Origin: Sphingorhabdus sp.
Lineage (GTDB): Bacteria > Pseudomonadota > Alphaproteobacteria > Sphingomonadales > Sphingomonadaceae
Direction of reading: 5' to 3'
Assembly: GCA_023262005.1 (NCBI GenBank)
Contig: JALREL010000234.1
Coordinates: 1 to 41,265, forward strand
DNA: 41,265 nucleotides
Part shown: positions 9,599 to 17,874 of the stretch, in pieces
Layout: the number at the start of each line of letters is the position of its first letter
Position numbering within the stretch: the first letter of the stretch is position 1
Position numbers and translations under genes: made by a program
The notes under the pieces: model-generated
What the model was told of the DNA's origin: nothing
Seen by the model: the letters and a program-made list of their open reading frames with translations, nothing else
Database searches by the model: none

Positions 9599-9620
9599 GG
9601 ATAGAGATTTCAGCGGGATT

Positions 9621-9920
9621 TTAGTATTTCTGCTGGCGCTCATAGAGATCGCGATAATGCTGGATGCGGGTTACCCGCAGTCCAGGCATGCCCGAGCGAT
9701 CGATTGCGCGCTGCCAGGATGCGAATTCCTCAAGCGTCAAACCATAACGCTCGCAAACTTCGCTGACAGATAGCAGTCCACCGTTCACGGCCGCGACCAC
9801 TTCCGCTTTCCGACGCACAACCCAGCGGGTCGTATGCGGCGGCGGCAAGCTGTCGATGGTCAAAGGTTCACCCAACGGACCTATAACCTGAGCAGGTCGG
9901 ATTTTCTGGTTCTCGATCAT
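9621..9920 (-). CDS. sciP: CtrA inhibitor SciP (DUF1153)
   Basis: 99 aa with the start at ATG 9920, preceded by TTGAGGATAGA. The sequence matches the small DUF1153/SciP family: VIGPLGEPLTIDSLPPPHTTRWVVRRKAEVVAAV, then a helix-turn-helix-like GLLSVSEVCERYGLTLEEFASWQRAI. In Caulobacter, SciP binds the cell-cycle regulator CtrA on DNA and blocks its activation of target promoters in S phase. The family is confined to alphaproteobacteria, which supports the taxonomic call. In sphingomonads it may act more on motility and division genes, which is inference. The uncharacterised gene upstream ends 7 bp before this ATG and may be co-transcribed. A longer in-frame start at 9962 lacks family similarity. 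Confidence 0.9.
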   Translation of the reverse strand: MIENQKIRPAQVIGPLGEPLTIDSLPPPHTTRWVVRRKAEVVAAVNGGLLSVSEVCERYGLTLEEFASWQRAIDRSGMPGLRVTRIQHYRDLYERQQKY

Positions 9921-9927
9921 TCTATCC

Positions 9928-10305
9928 TCAATTTTCCATGCCCCGCAAAGCCACCGGTTCATCCGGCAAATCCACCTTATGGTCCGTGGATTTTCTATTC
10001 GCTAAAGCGGCAGGGTAAACGTCCGCTTCACACTCATTAACCTTAACCGGTTGATCCATCTCTTGCGGCAAAAATGCCCCGCCGATGTTTTTTGTCTGGC
10101 CACTGACGGCCGAGCCAAAATAACCGATCCGATCCACCAATGGGTCGCCAGAAGCATAAAGGCTGCTGATGACCGCATCAGAGAATTTCGAAGCCATATC
10201 AGACGCTTGGTGTTCGAGAACGACAGACACCAAGCGATCGAAGTCGCTTGATCTGACGGGCTCTGCATCGCGGCGCCGGTTATGGGGAAAGTTCATTTCC
10301 ATAAG
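9928..10305 (-). CDS. hypothetical protein upstream of sciP
   Basis: I do not recognise this protein. The frame runs about 125 aa from ATG 10305 (ATG 10296 and an upstream start at 10353 are alternatives; none has a strong ribosome-binding site). It is soluble and mixed in composition, with no signal peptide, membrane segment or cysteine motif. A helical stretch around FDRLVSVVLEHQASDMASKF precedes a Gly/Ser-rich part and a polar tail. Codon choice on this strand looks like that of neighbouring genes, there is no competing frame, and the stop is 7 bp from the sciP start. The gene is therefore probably real and possibly transcribed together with sciP, but this rests on context only. Confidence 0.5.
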   Translation of the reverse strand, partial: LMEMNFPHNRRRDAEPVRSSDFDRLVSVVLEHQASDMASKFSDAVISSLYASGDPLVDRIGYFGSAVSGQTKNIGGAFLPQEMDQPVKVNECEADVYPAALANRKSTDHKVDLPDEPVALRGMEN

Positions 10306-10458
10306 CATCGTTCTACACACAGACACATAACGTCTGGTAAAAACCGTGTTCACGCGCCATTAGGCGAAGTTAATGAGAGTTATGGATTTCTGCGGGTTTC
10401 TGTACCGAAACGAGAAGAATGGGACTAATTCCCCCTTAATGCCACCAAAGTTGTACCG

Positions 10459-11583
10459 ATGATTGAGAACATTACCGCCACCGATTTTCAACTGGGCCCG
10501 AATTTGACGGGGAAACGAATCGTAGTCGCCATGTCGGGCGGGGTGGATTCGTCTGTCGTTGCCGCACTCGCTGCGCAGTCGGGTGCCGAAACGATTGGTG
10601 TGACCTTGCAATTATACGATCATGGCAGCGCGGTTAAGCGCGCCGGCAGTTGCTGCGCGGGGCAGGATATCCGTGATGCACGCGCCGTCGCCGACCGGTT
10701 GGGCATCATGCATTATGTCTTCGATCATGAAAGCCAGTTCCGCAATTCGGTCATCGATCATTTTGCCGATGAATATCTGCGCGGGCGCACCCCCATTCCT
10801 TGTGTCCGCTGCAATATGGGCGTGAAGTTTACCGATCTGTTTCGTCTGGCCAAGGAACTGGGGGCGGATTGCCTTGCGACGGGGCATTATGTCCGCCGCG
10901 TAGAAGGTGCCGACGGTCCTGAACTGCACCGCGCACTCGATCCGGCTCGCGACCAGAGCTATTTCCTGTTCGCCACCACGAGCGAACAGCTCGACTATCT
11001 CCGATTTCCGCTGGGTGCGATGCCAAAGCCGCAGGTTCGTGAAATCGCGCAGCAGCTTGGTCTGGTTGTGGCGAACAAGCCCGACAGCCAGGACATCTGT
11101 TTTGTACCCGAAGGCGACTATGCCAGTGTCGTTCGCAAGATCCGCCCGGAAGCGGATAGCGACGGTCCGATCCTCGACCTGCACGGCCAGGAACTGGGTC
11201 GGCACCGGGGCCTTATACATTATACTGTAGGGCAACGGCGTGGGCTGGAGATTGGTGGTTTGGCCGAGCCACTATATGTTGTCCGGCTTGATCCTGAACG
11301 GCAGGCCGTCATTGTTGGCCCGAAGCGCGCTTTGGCGGTCAGCGCCGCGCGGCTGGTAGAACCCAATTGGCTTGGCAAGGTACAAGGCCGCAAGGTGATG
11401 GCAAAGGTCCGGTCATTGGCGAAACCTGTTCCCGCGACATTGGAAGGTGAATGGCTACGCTTTGAAGCTGAGGAATATGGCGTGGCACCCGGCCAGGCTG
11501 CGGTGCTTTACGACGGCGATCGCGTGCTGGGTGGCGGCTGGATCGAAGAGACCTTGGGCGTGATGGCAGCCGAAGCTGCTTAA
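10459..11583 (+). CDS. mnmA: tRNA 2-thiouridine(34) synthase MnmA
   Basis: 374 aa. The N-terminal ATP-pyrophosphatase P-loop is AMSGGVDSS at residues 24-32. Cys118 in [11 protein letters not shown] and Cys214 in [13 protein letters not shown] correspond to the two catalytic cysteines of E. coli MnmA. The [13 protein letters not shown] and [13 protein letters not shown] segments are typical of the central and C-terminal domains. It thiolates the wobble uridine of tRNA-Lys, -Glu and -Gln using sulfur relayed from a cysteine desulfurase. The ATG at 10459 has only a weak ribosome-binding site; an internal start nearer the P-loop cannot be excluded. Its stop shares bases with that of the convergent membrane-protein gene. 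Confidence 0.95.
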   Translation: MIENITATDFQLGPNLTGKRIVVAMSGGVDSSVVAALAAQSGAETIGVTLQLYDHGSAVKRAGSCCAGQDIRDARAVADRLGIMHYVFDHESQFRNSVIDHFADEYLRGRTPIPCVRCNMGVKFTDLFRLAKELGADCLATGHYVRRVEGADGPELHRALDPARDQSYFLFATTSEQLDYLRFPLGAMPKPQVREIAQQLGLVVANKPDSQDICFVPEGDYASVVRKIRPEADSDGPILDLHGQELGRHRGLIHYTVGQRRGLEIGGLAEPLYVVRLDPERQAVIVGPKRALAVSAARLVEPNWLGKVQGRKVMAKVRSLAKPVPATLEGEWLRFEAEEYGVAPGQAAVLYDGDRVLGGGWIEETLGVMAAEAA

Positions 11584-11957
11584 TCCAGCGCGTCGATTTC
11601 TTTCTGGTTGAGCTGGATGCAGCCAAATTCTCCTCGCCGTTCGGCGACCGCCTTTGCAAGGAAGGGAACGGATGCGGTAATCCGTTTGTGTTCCGGGTCG
11701 TCACTGACCGAAACCATTTCCATCCCTTCTTCGAAATCCTTTTCACACGAAGCCAGCGAACGACCTTCGATATAGCGGCAAGAGCAGGTGACATGTGCGC
11801 CATAGGATGCGCCTAGCCGCGCCTGTTCGCGGATGTCGGCAAAATTGAGGACAAACCACAAAACTATCAGCGCGCCAATTCCGGCGGCTGTATATTTGAC
11901 CTTTCGGCCCAGCGGCCAGGCGTTGCCGGTTTGGCTTTTTGAAGTTGCGGTTGCCAT
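11580..11957 (-). CDS. hypothetical single-pass membrane protein
   Basis: 125 aa from ATG 11957, which has AGGAAGG at good spacing. A transmembrane helix near residues 22-40 ([19 protein letters not shown]) follows a basic N-terminus. The remainder, presumably periplasmic, has three or four cysteines ([24 protein letters not shown] and FGCIQLN), suggesting disulfides. I cannot assign a function. It is divergent from the beta-lactamase-fold lipoprotein gene with only 31 bp between start codons, so the two promoters must overlap or lie inside each other's coding region. It is convergent and overlapping with mnmA. Confidence 0.72.
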   Translation of the reverse strand: MATATSKSQTGNAWPLGRKVKYTAAGIGALIVLWFVLNFADIREQARLGASYGAHVTCSCRYIEGRSLASCEKDFEEGMEMVSVSDDPEHKRITASVPFLAKAVAERRGEFGCIQLNQKEIDALD

Positions 11958-11988
11958 TTGTTGCCTTCCTGGTGCATTCACACCCGCC

Positions 11989-13122
11989 ATGCCTAGATAC
12001 AAACTGCTGGTTGGTGCAACCGCCATTTCAATGATACTTGCGAGCTGTAGCGAGGATCCGCAACCCGCGCCCGAAGTCAGCGCACCTGCCTTTGAACAAA
12101 TCGCAGATGACGCGGCGCCTGGGAACGCGCGATTGGTAGAAGCGATCGCACCCTTTTTCGAAGATCCGGCATTGGCCGAAACGCGTGCGCTTTTGGTGAT
12201 GCATGGCGGCCGCATCGTCGCAGAACGATATGCGCCCGGCTATGGACCGGATAGCCGACTGATTAGCTGGTCGATGGCCAAGAGTGTCACCGGCACCTTG
12301 ATCGGCATGATGGTTGCAGATGGTCTGCTGGTTCTCGATGATCCGGCGCCGGTGCCCGAATGGTCCAGCCCGGGCGATCCGCGGGCAAAGATCACTTTGC
12401 GACACCTGCTTCACATGTCATCCGGGCTCGACCACACCGAAATGGCTGAAGGCGACAAGGCCATTTACGAGGCTGATACCACCCGCCTCTTGTTCCTTGA
12501 CGGTCGCGAAAATGTTGCGCGCTATGCGGAAAAGCGGAACCTTGAGGCGAACCCCGGAAGCAAGTTCGAATATTCGACCGCAACCAGTCACATCCTTGTT
12601 GACATAATGACACGGACGCTAACCGACAGCAGCGATCCGTTGGTGCGGCGCAAAGCGATGCTCGATTATGCGCGCGGTCGCCTCTTCGAGCCATTGGGCA
12701 TGACCAGCGCGATCCCTGAATTTGATCGCAACGGCACGATGCTGGGCGGAAGCATGATCCACGCGACTGCGCGCGATTGGGCGAAGTTCGGTGAATTCCT
12801 GCGGAACAATGGCTCGGTAAGGTCGGCGCAACTGCTTCCAACCAGCTGGACCCGTTTCATGAAGACGTCGAGCGCAAATGATCCGGCTTATGGTGGCCAT
12901 ATATGGCTGAATAAGCGCCGCCCCGAAGGCTCGGATCAGGTGCTGTTCCCCGGAAAAGCGCCTTCGGATGTTTTTGCGGCATTGGGCCATCTGGGCCAGT
13001 TCATCGTTGTTTCGCCGCAGCACCGCCTGACTATCGTGCGCCTTGGGAAGACTGCAGACAGCGATCTGGGGCCAATCAACGATCAGTTAGCAAAACTGAT
13101 TTCGGTTTTTCCGAAGAACTAG
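11989..13122 (+). CDS. serine hydrolase lipoprotein, beta-lactamase/penicillin-binding fold (class C-like)
   Basis: 377 aa from ATG 11989. Residues 1-20 form a lipoprotein signal peptide with lipobox LASC and Cys20. The nucleophile motif SMAK is at residues 95-98 in RLISWSMAKSVTGTLIG. HLLHMSSGLDHTE and the downstream EYSTATSHIL take the positions of the class C YxN region, and GHLGQ stands near the position of KTG. The fold is that of beta-lactamase family/6-aminohexanoate-dimer-hydrolase-like esterases. The true substrate (ester, amide or peptide) cannot be deduced; calling it a resistance beta-lactamase would be unsupported. In-frame codons upstream to 11833 overlap the divergent gene and would destroy the signal peptide. 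Confidence 0.85.
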   Translation: MPRYKLLVGATAISMILASCSEDPQPAPEVSAPAFEQIADDAAPGNARLVEAIAPFFEDPALAETRALLVMHGGRIVAERYAPGYGPDSRLISWSMAKSVTGTLIGMMVADGLLVLDDPAPVPEWSSPGDPRAKITLRHLLHMSSGLDHTEMAEGDKAIYEADTTRLLFLDGRENVARYAEKRNLEANPGSKFEYSTATSHILVDIMTRTLTDSSDPLVRRKAMLDYARGRLFEPLGMTSAIPEFDRNGTMLGGSMIHATARDWAKFGEFLRNNGSVRSAQLLPTSWTRFMKTSSANDPAYGGHIWLNKRRPEGSDQVLFPGKAPSDVFAALGHLGQFIVVSPQHRLTIVRLGKTADSDLGPINDQLAKLISVFPKN

Positions 13123-13394
13123 GCTTTCGCGACAGGCGCGTCGTCGCCCAGGTCTTCGTACCAGGCTTCAACCGGGCCTTTGAGCATCAATTGCATCGGG
13201 CGTCCGTGGCGATCGCGGCTCTTGCCTGCCGATACCTTGATCCAGCCTTCCGAAATGCAATATTCCTCAACCGTGGTGCGGCGTTCACCCTTGAAGCGAA
13301 TGCCGATACCGCGCGCGAGCGCGTCCTGATCGAAAAACTCGCTGAACGGGTGGATCGAAAGCCGGTCGGGCGGAAGGTCGTTGCTGTCAGTCAT
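13119..13394 (-). CDS. DUF3297 family protein
   Basis: 91 aa, highly similar in layout to the DUF3297 family of proteobacteria: DLPPDRLSIHPFSEFFDQDALARGIGIRFKG, then VEEYCISEGWIKV, then GRPMQLMLKGPVEAWYED. It is soluble and the function is not known. The ATG is at 13394 and the stop shares a CTAG with the convergent serine hydrolase. A 50-aa membrane-protein gene lies 48 bp upstream on the same strand, so the two may be co-transcribed. Confidence 0.87.
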   Translation of the reverse strand: MTDSNDLPPDRLSIHPFSEFFDQDALARGIGIRFKGERRTTVEEYCISEGWIKVSAGKSRDRHGRPMQLMLKGPVEAWYEDLGDDAPVAKA

Positions 13395-13442
13395 GGCGAG
13401 CGCCTTTGCCGCAATCCGGCTCCGATGGCAATGGGTTAGCCG

Positions 13443-13595
13443 CTAGTTGCTGACTGCAGGGATAATCCACATCAACGATAGGAATCCGATCGCGAGCAAC
13501 AGCGAGAAGCCAAGGACATAGCGAACGCCATGTTCTTTGACGCCGCCGCTCGCCTCTACTTCGGTAAGCTCGTCATGATCTTCGAAACGCTCCAT
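13443..13595 (-). CDS. small single-pass membrane protein (50 aa)
   Basis: A complete small gene with ATG at 13595, AAGGAG about 9 nt before it and a TAG stop at 13443. The product begins with an acidic cytoplasmic-type segment (MERFEDHDELTEVEASGG). A hydrophobic helix at about residues 27-46 (YVLGFSLLLAIGFLSLMWII) follows and the protein ends shortly after. I do not recognise a family. The good ribosome-binding site, clean hydropathy profile and lack of any other gene at 13395-13689 support it as real. Small tail-anchored proteins like this often modulate larger membrane complexes, but no partner is evident. Confidence 0.68.
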   Translation of the reverse strand: MERFEDHDELTEVEASGGVKEHGVRYVLGFSLLLAIGFLSLMWIIPAVSN

Positions 13596-13689
13596 GGAAC
13601 AGGCTCCTTCTCCGAAACTGTCATCCAGAAGAACATGATTTGTTTAGCAGACTATCGAAAAAGATGCGAATCGTTCGCAATATGCCTGA

Positions 13690-14724
13690 TTACAAAGCAT
13701 TAGGGTCGTAAAACTCGGCGATCAGGATATGGATATTATCCGTCGGTTCGAAATTCGACTTGCGCACTTCGAAGCGAGTCGGACTGATCTTCTTCACACC
13801 GGTCATGCAGAAACTGAGCAAATTATCGGACTTTTCCTTATCCACCACCAGTCGGAAATCTTTGATAGGCCCTTTCCAGTTCGCACCCGATTTCAGGACA
13901 TAGTCGAGCCAATGTTCGGTGTAAGCGACGCCATAGTCTTCGCCGCGTGCAGCAGCTTTCTTCTTTTCGGCGTTATAGCGCTTGTCGAAGCCTTTGAGGA
14001 ACGCAGCATCGATGCAATAATTGGCCTGATATTCAGCAAAATAATCGCTGCCTTTGCGATATTCAGGCGTCAACATTCCGCCTACACTGCCTCCCGCTAT
14101 CGGCTTATAGCTATGCTCGACAGTAATGGTCTTACCTGCGGGAAAGACTTGCTTGCGTGTCACATGCGCCTGAATCTGCCAGTTGGGTGCGTAATCGTTG
14201 CTGTCCGCCTCCTTGCGCAAAAGGCCTTCGGCAACAAAAGCATCTTTCTCGGACTGGCTAAGCCGTTCTGAAAGCTGCTCGCCAAACTCATAGTCCTCCC
14301 AATGCTTTATCGGCCAGCCGATTGCCTTCAGGCGCGCTTCTACTCCTTTGGTTTCGGGCCTCCCTGTCAGAGTGACGACTTCAAGATAGCCTAATTCCGC
14401 GGGCTTTCCGTCAACCACTGTCTTGAACTGCAATTGCTCACGCCAATCCGAGAAAGAAGGAGCGTCGATATATCGATCGATATTGCCAGGCAGTGGCGGC
14501 AGTGGAAAGCTGACCAGCGTCTCCACGTCTTTTGAAGACGTGTTCGTAAATCGATATTTCACTGTCACTAATTGGCGCGACAGGAACAGGTCCTCGCTGT
14601 CCATCGATATCACGTCGTTGCGGGTCAGTTCGAGACCCCCAAGGCCGATAGCAGCGCTGCTATCATTTGCGAAAGTTGGAGCTGCTATCGCTCCGAAAGC
14701 GAGCAATGCGATAAACTTCTTCAT
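13690..14724 (-). CDS. DUF4424 family exported protein
   Basis: 344 aa with a Sec signal peptide at residues 1-19 (MKKFIALLAFGAIAAPTFA). The mature part starts NDSSAAIGLGGLELTRNDVISMDSEDLFLS, the conserved opening of DUF4424, where beta-rich receptor-like segments describe a protein that responds to vKYRFTN-type contacts. A mid-protein GLLRKE and a C-terminal LSFCMTG segment follow. It is presumably periplasmic. The family function is unknown. It is divergent from the HI0933-type flavoprotein with 30 bp between start codons. Confidence 0.82.
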   Translation of the reverse strand: MKKFIALLAFGAIAAPTFANDSSAAIGLGGLELTRNDVISMDSEDLFLSRQLVTVKYRFTNTSSKDVETLVSFPLPPLPGNIDRYIDAPSFSDWREQLQFKTVVDGKPAELGYLEVVTLTGRPETKGVEARLKAIGWPIKHWEDYEFGEQLSERLSQSEKDAFVAEGLLRKEADSNDYAPNWQIQAHVTRKQVFPAGKTITVEHSYKPIAGGSVGGMLTPEYRKGSDYFAEYQANYCIDAAFLKGFDKRYNAEKKKAAARGEDYGVAYTEHWLDYVLKSGANWKGPIKDFRLVVDKEKSDNLLSFCMTGVKKISPTRFEVRKSNFEPTDNIHILIAEFYDPNAL

Positions 14725-14754
14725 CTATTCTCTATGCCATGCCAAGGGCATGCG

Positions 14755-15963
14755 ATGAAAGCCGGTAATTACGATGCCATTATCTTGGGTGCGGGCGGGG
14801 CAGGGCTTATGTGTGCTGCCACGTCCGGGCGACGCGGGCGACGCGTGCTCGTCATCGACCATGCTTCCGGTCCGGGGAAAAAGATCCTAATCTCCGGCGG
14901 CGGGCGCTGCAATTTCACCAATGTGAACGCAACAAGCCAGAACGCGCAGGAACGCTATATCTCGGCCAACCCTCATTTCGCCAAATCGGCGCTGGGTCGG
15001 TATGAACCGCAGGATTTTATCGATCTGGTGCGCGCGCATGGGATCGCTTTCCACGAAAAGACGCTGGGTCAGCTTTTCTGCGATGGCAGCGCGCGGCAGA
15101 TTGTCTCCATGCTTATGGATGAATGCGACAAGGCTGTCGCGATGGGCGGTGGTGTCGCTTTCGCTTTCGGGCTCGATGTCCGCGATGTGGGGCATGACGG
15201 CACCGGGTTCCGTGTCGCCTATGGCAATCTGTCGGCCAGCGCACCGCGCCTGATTGTTGCCACCGGCGGTCCGAGCATCCCCAAAATGGGCGCGACCGGC
15301 TTCGCCTATGATCTGGCGCGGCAGTTCGGTCTGAAAGTCGTCGAACCTCGTCCTGCATTGGTTCCGCTGACTTTGGGCGGTGACGATGTGCTGTTCCGCG
15401 AACTTTCCGGCGTGTCGGCAGAGGTTATTGCGAGTGCGGGCAAGACCGCCTTTCGAGAAGCTGCATTGTTCACACATAAAGGGCTGTCAGGTCCGGCGAT
15501 TTTGCAAGCCAGTAGCTATTGGTCAAATGGCGATCCGATCCAGATCGATTTTATGCCCGATGCCGATGCGGCAGTTTTATTGTCCGAAGCCAAACGTGCC
15601 AACCCGCGTGCAACTTTGCGCTCAACGCTGGAAAAGCACTTGCCCGGTCGGCTCGCAGAGGCGCTGGCCGGACAGTTGGCTCTGAACGGCAATCTCGCAG
15701 ACCAGTCCGACCGCAAACTGGCTGAAGCAGGTGCGCGGCTCGATCGATGGATCTTCCACCCCAATGGCAGCGAAGGCTATGCCAAGGCCGAAGTCACCCG
15801 CGGTGGTATCGCCACTGACGGCCTGTCACAAAAGACGCTCGAGGCCAAAACTGTCCCTGGCCTGCATTTCATTGGTGAGGCCGTCGATGTCACCGGCTGG
15901 TTAGGAGGGTACAACTTCCAATGGGCCTGGGCGAGTGGGGTAGCAGCAGGGGAGGCGGTTTAA
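14755..15963 (+). CDS. HI0933/YhiN-type NAD(P)/FAD-dependent oxidoreductase
   Basis: 402 aa from ATG 14755, preceded by AAGG. The N-terminal FAD fold reads DAIILGAGGAGLMCAAT, followed by SGPGKKILISGGGRCNFTN, the signature of the HI0933 (aminoacetone oxidase-like/BaiN) family. Later LIVATGGPSIPKMGATGFAYDLARQFG, ALFTHKGLSGPAILQASSYW and the C-terminal GLHFIGEAVDVTGWLGGYNFQWAWASG complete the family pattern. It is a cytoplasmic flavoprotein whose physiological substrate is poorly defined. A second in-frame ATG at 14734 is possible. It ends 3 bp from the stop of the convergent typA gene. Confidence 0.9.
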   Translation: MKAGNYDAIILGAGGAGLMCAATSGRRGRRVLVIDHASGPGKKILISGGGRCNFTNVNATSQNAQERYISANPHFAKSALGRYEPQDFIDLVRAHGIAFHEKTLGQLFCDGSARQIVSMLMDECDKAVAMGGGVAFAFGLDVRDVGHDGTGFRVAYGNLSASAPRLIVATGGPSIPKMGATGFAYDLARQFGLKVVEPRPALVPLTLGGDDVLFRELSGVSAEVIASAGKTAFREAALFTHKGLSGPAILQASSYWSNGDPIQIDFMPDADAAVLLSEAKRANPRATLRSTLEKHLPGRLAEALAGQLALNGNLADQSDRKLAEAGARLDRWIFHPNGSEGYAKAEVTRGGIATDGLSQKTLEAKTVPGLHFIGEAVDVTGWLGGYNFQWAWASGVAAGEAV

Positions 15964-15966
15964 GCT

Positions 15967-17787
15967 TTAAGCTGCCTCTTTCTTCCGGCTTGCCTTCTTA
16001 CGCTCATGCGGATCGAGCAGCGCCTTACGAATACGGATATTCTTGGGCGTAACTTCGACCATTTCATCATCGTCGATATAGGCGATGGCTTGCTCCAGCG
16101 TCATGATCTTCGGTGGGGTGAGGCGGATTGCGTCATCCTTGCCGGTCGAGCGGAAGTTGGTCAGCTGCTTCGACTTCATCGGGTTGACTTCAAGATCTTC
16201 GGGTTTGGCATTTTCGCCGATGATCATGCCTTCATACAGCGCTTCGCCGGGCGAGACGAACAGGATGCCGCGTTCTTCCAAGGGGCCAAGGGCGTATGCA
16301 ACTGCTTCGCCATTACCGTTTGAAATCAGTACACCATTTTTCCGGCCTTCGATCGGTCCGCGATAAGGGCCATACTTCTCGAACAGGCGGTTCATGATTC
16401 CGGTGCCGCGGGTGTCCGAGAGGAACTCGCCATGATAGCCGATCAGGCCGCGCGAAGGGGCGCTGAAGGTGATGCGTGTCTTGCCGCCGCCCGAGGGGCG
16501 CATGTCGGTCATTTCGCCTTTGCGCAGCGCCATTTTCTCAACGACGGTTCCTGCATGTTCATCATCCACATCGATGACGACGGTTTCGTACGGCTCGGTA
16601 CGGTTGCCGTTTTCGTCTTCGCGGTAGAGCACGCGCGGGCGGCTGATGCCGAGTTCAAAACCTTCGCGGCGCATCGTTTCGATGAGAACGCCGAGCTGGA
16701 GTTCGCCGCGTCCTGCGACTTCGAACGAATCCTTGTCTTCGCTTTCGGTCACCTTGATGGCGACATTGGATTCAGCTTCGCGTTCAAGCCGGTCGCGGAT
16801 CATGCGGCTGGTCACCTTGGTGCCTTCACGGCCCGCCATCGGCGAATCGTTCACGGCAAAACGCATCGACAGCGTCGGCGGATCGATCGGCTGTGCCTGG
16901 ATCGCTTCGGTAACAGAGGTGTCGGCGATGGTATTCGATACGGTTGCAACCGTCAGGCCGGCGATCGAAATGATGTCGCCCGCGCTGGCTTCGTCGGTCG
17001 GAACGCGATCGAGCCCCTGGAAGGTCATGATTTTTGAAGCACGGCCGGTTTCGATAACCTTGCCATCCATATCCAGCGCGTGGATCGGCTGGTTGACCTT
17101 GACCGTACCCGATTGGACGCGGCCGGTGAGGATGCGGCCAAGGAAATTGTCACGATCCAGCAGGGTCACGAGGAAGGAGAAGGGCGCGTCGACTTCGAGC
17201 GCCGGCGGCGGCACATGTTCGACGATTTTCTGGAACAGCGGCGTCAAAGTGCCTTCGCGCAGGTCCGGATCTTCATTGGCATAGCCGTTGCGGCCCGAGG
17301 CATATAGTACGGGGAAATCCAGCTGTTCGTCAGTCGCGTCCAATGAGACGAACAGGTCGAACACTTCGTCGAGCACTTCCTGGATGCGTTCGTCTGGACG
17401 GTCGATCTTGTTGACGACAACGATCGGGCGAAGGCCAAGTTTGAGAGCCTTGCCGGTCACGAATTTCGTCTGCGGCATCGCACCTTCGGATGAATCGACC
17501 AGCAGGATGACGCCGTCGACCATCGACAAAATGCGCTCCACTTCGCCGCCAAAGTCGGCGTGGCCCGGGGTGTCGACGATGTTGATGCGCGTGCCTTCCC
17601 AAACAACCGAGGTCGGCTTGGCAAGAATCGTGATCCCGCGTTCCTTTTCAAGGTCATTCGAATCCATCGCGCGTTCCTCAACGCGCTGGTTGTCGCGAAA
17701 CGTTCCGGACTGGCGGAAAAGCTGGTCAACAAGGGTGGTCTTGCCATGATCGACGTGCGCGATGATGGCGATATTACGCAGGGACAT
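15967..17787 (-). CDS. typA: ribosome-associated translational GTPase TypA/BipA
   Basis: 606 aa, full length for BipA. The N-terminal G domain has IIAHVDHGKTTLVDQL (G1, residues 8-23), the RGITILAK switch I motif, DTPGHADFGGEV (G3) and NKIDRPD (G4). EF-G-like domains III and V follow, as does the BipA-specific C-terminal domain (APSRGLIGYHGEFLSDTRGTG, then NPMKSKQLTNFR). It binds 70S ribosomes and helps 50S assembly and growth under stress and at low temperature. It is divergent from the SBF-like transporter, with an 87-bp intergenic region that must hold both promoters. Confidence 0.96.
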   Translation of the reverse strand: MSLRNIAIIAHVDHGKTTLVDQLFRQSGTFRDNQRVEERAMDSNDLEKERGITILAKPTSVVWEGTRINIVDTPGHADFGGEVERILSMVDGVILLVDSSEGAMPQTKFVTGKALKLGLRPIVVVNKIDRPDERIQEVLDEVFDLFVSLDATDEQLDFPVLYASGRNGYANEDPDLREGTLTPLFQKIVEHVPPPALEVDAPFSFLVTLLDRDNFLGRILTGRVQSGTVKVNQPIHALDMDGKVIETGRASKIMTFQGLDRVPTDEASAGDIISIAGLTVATVSNTIADTSVTEAIQAQPIDPPTLSMRFAVNDSPMAGREGTKVTSRMIRDRLEREAESNVAIKVTESEDKDSFEVAGRGELQLGVLIETMRREGFELGISRPRVLYREDENGNRTEPYETVVIDVDDEHAGTVVEKMALRKGEMTDMRPSGGGKTRITFSAPSRGLIGYHGEFLSDTRGTGIMNRLFEKYGPYRGPIEGRKNGVLISNGNGEAVAYALGPLEERGILFVSPGEALYEGMIIGENAKPEDLEVNPMKSKQLTNFRSTGKDDAIRLTPPKIMTLEQAIAYIDDDEMVEVTPKNIRIRKALLDPHERKKASRKKEAA

Positions 17788-17874
17788 TTATTTTGCCTTT
17801 TGGGAATGCGGTGCACCGGCACCGTCAATTGGGCGCGCCCTTAGCTTAGTTTGTGCACTGCGGCAAGGATTGCT

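Noticed and set aside
10040-10056. tandem TTAACC repeat in the region upstream of sciP
   Set aside because: Two copies only, inside a probable coding frame; no evidence of function.
10361-10375. CtrA-like motif ATTA-N7-TTAA near sciP
   Set aside because: One half-site deviates from TTAA and there is no second site or positioned promoter; too weak to list as a feature.
11989-13122. antibiotic-resistance beta-lactamase
   Set aside because: Only the SxxK motif is clearly shared; the other class C motifs deviate and the protein is a lipoprotein, so a resistance function is not supported.
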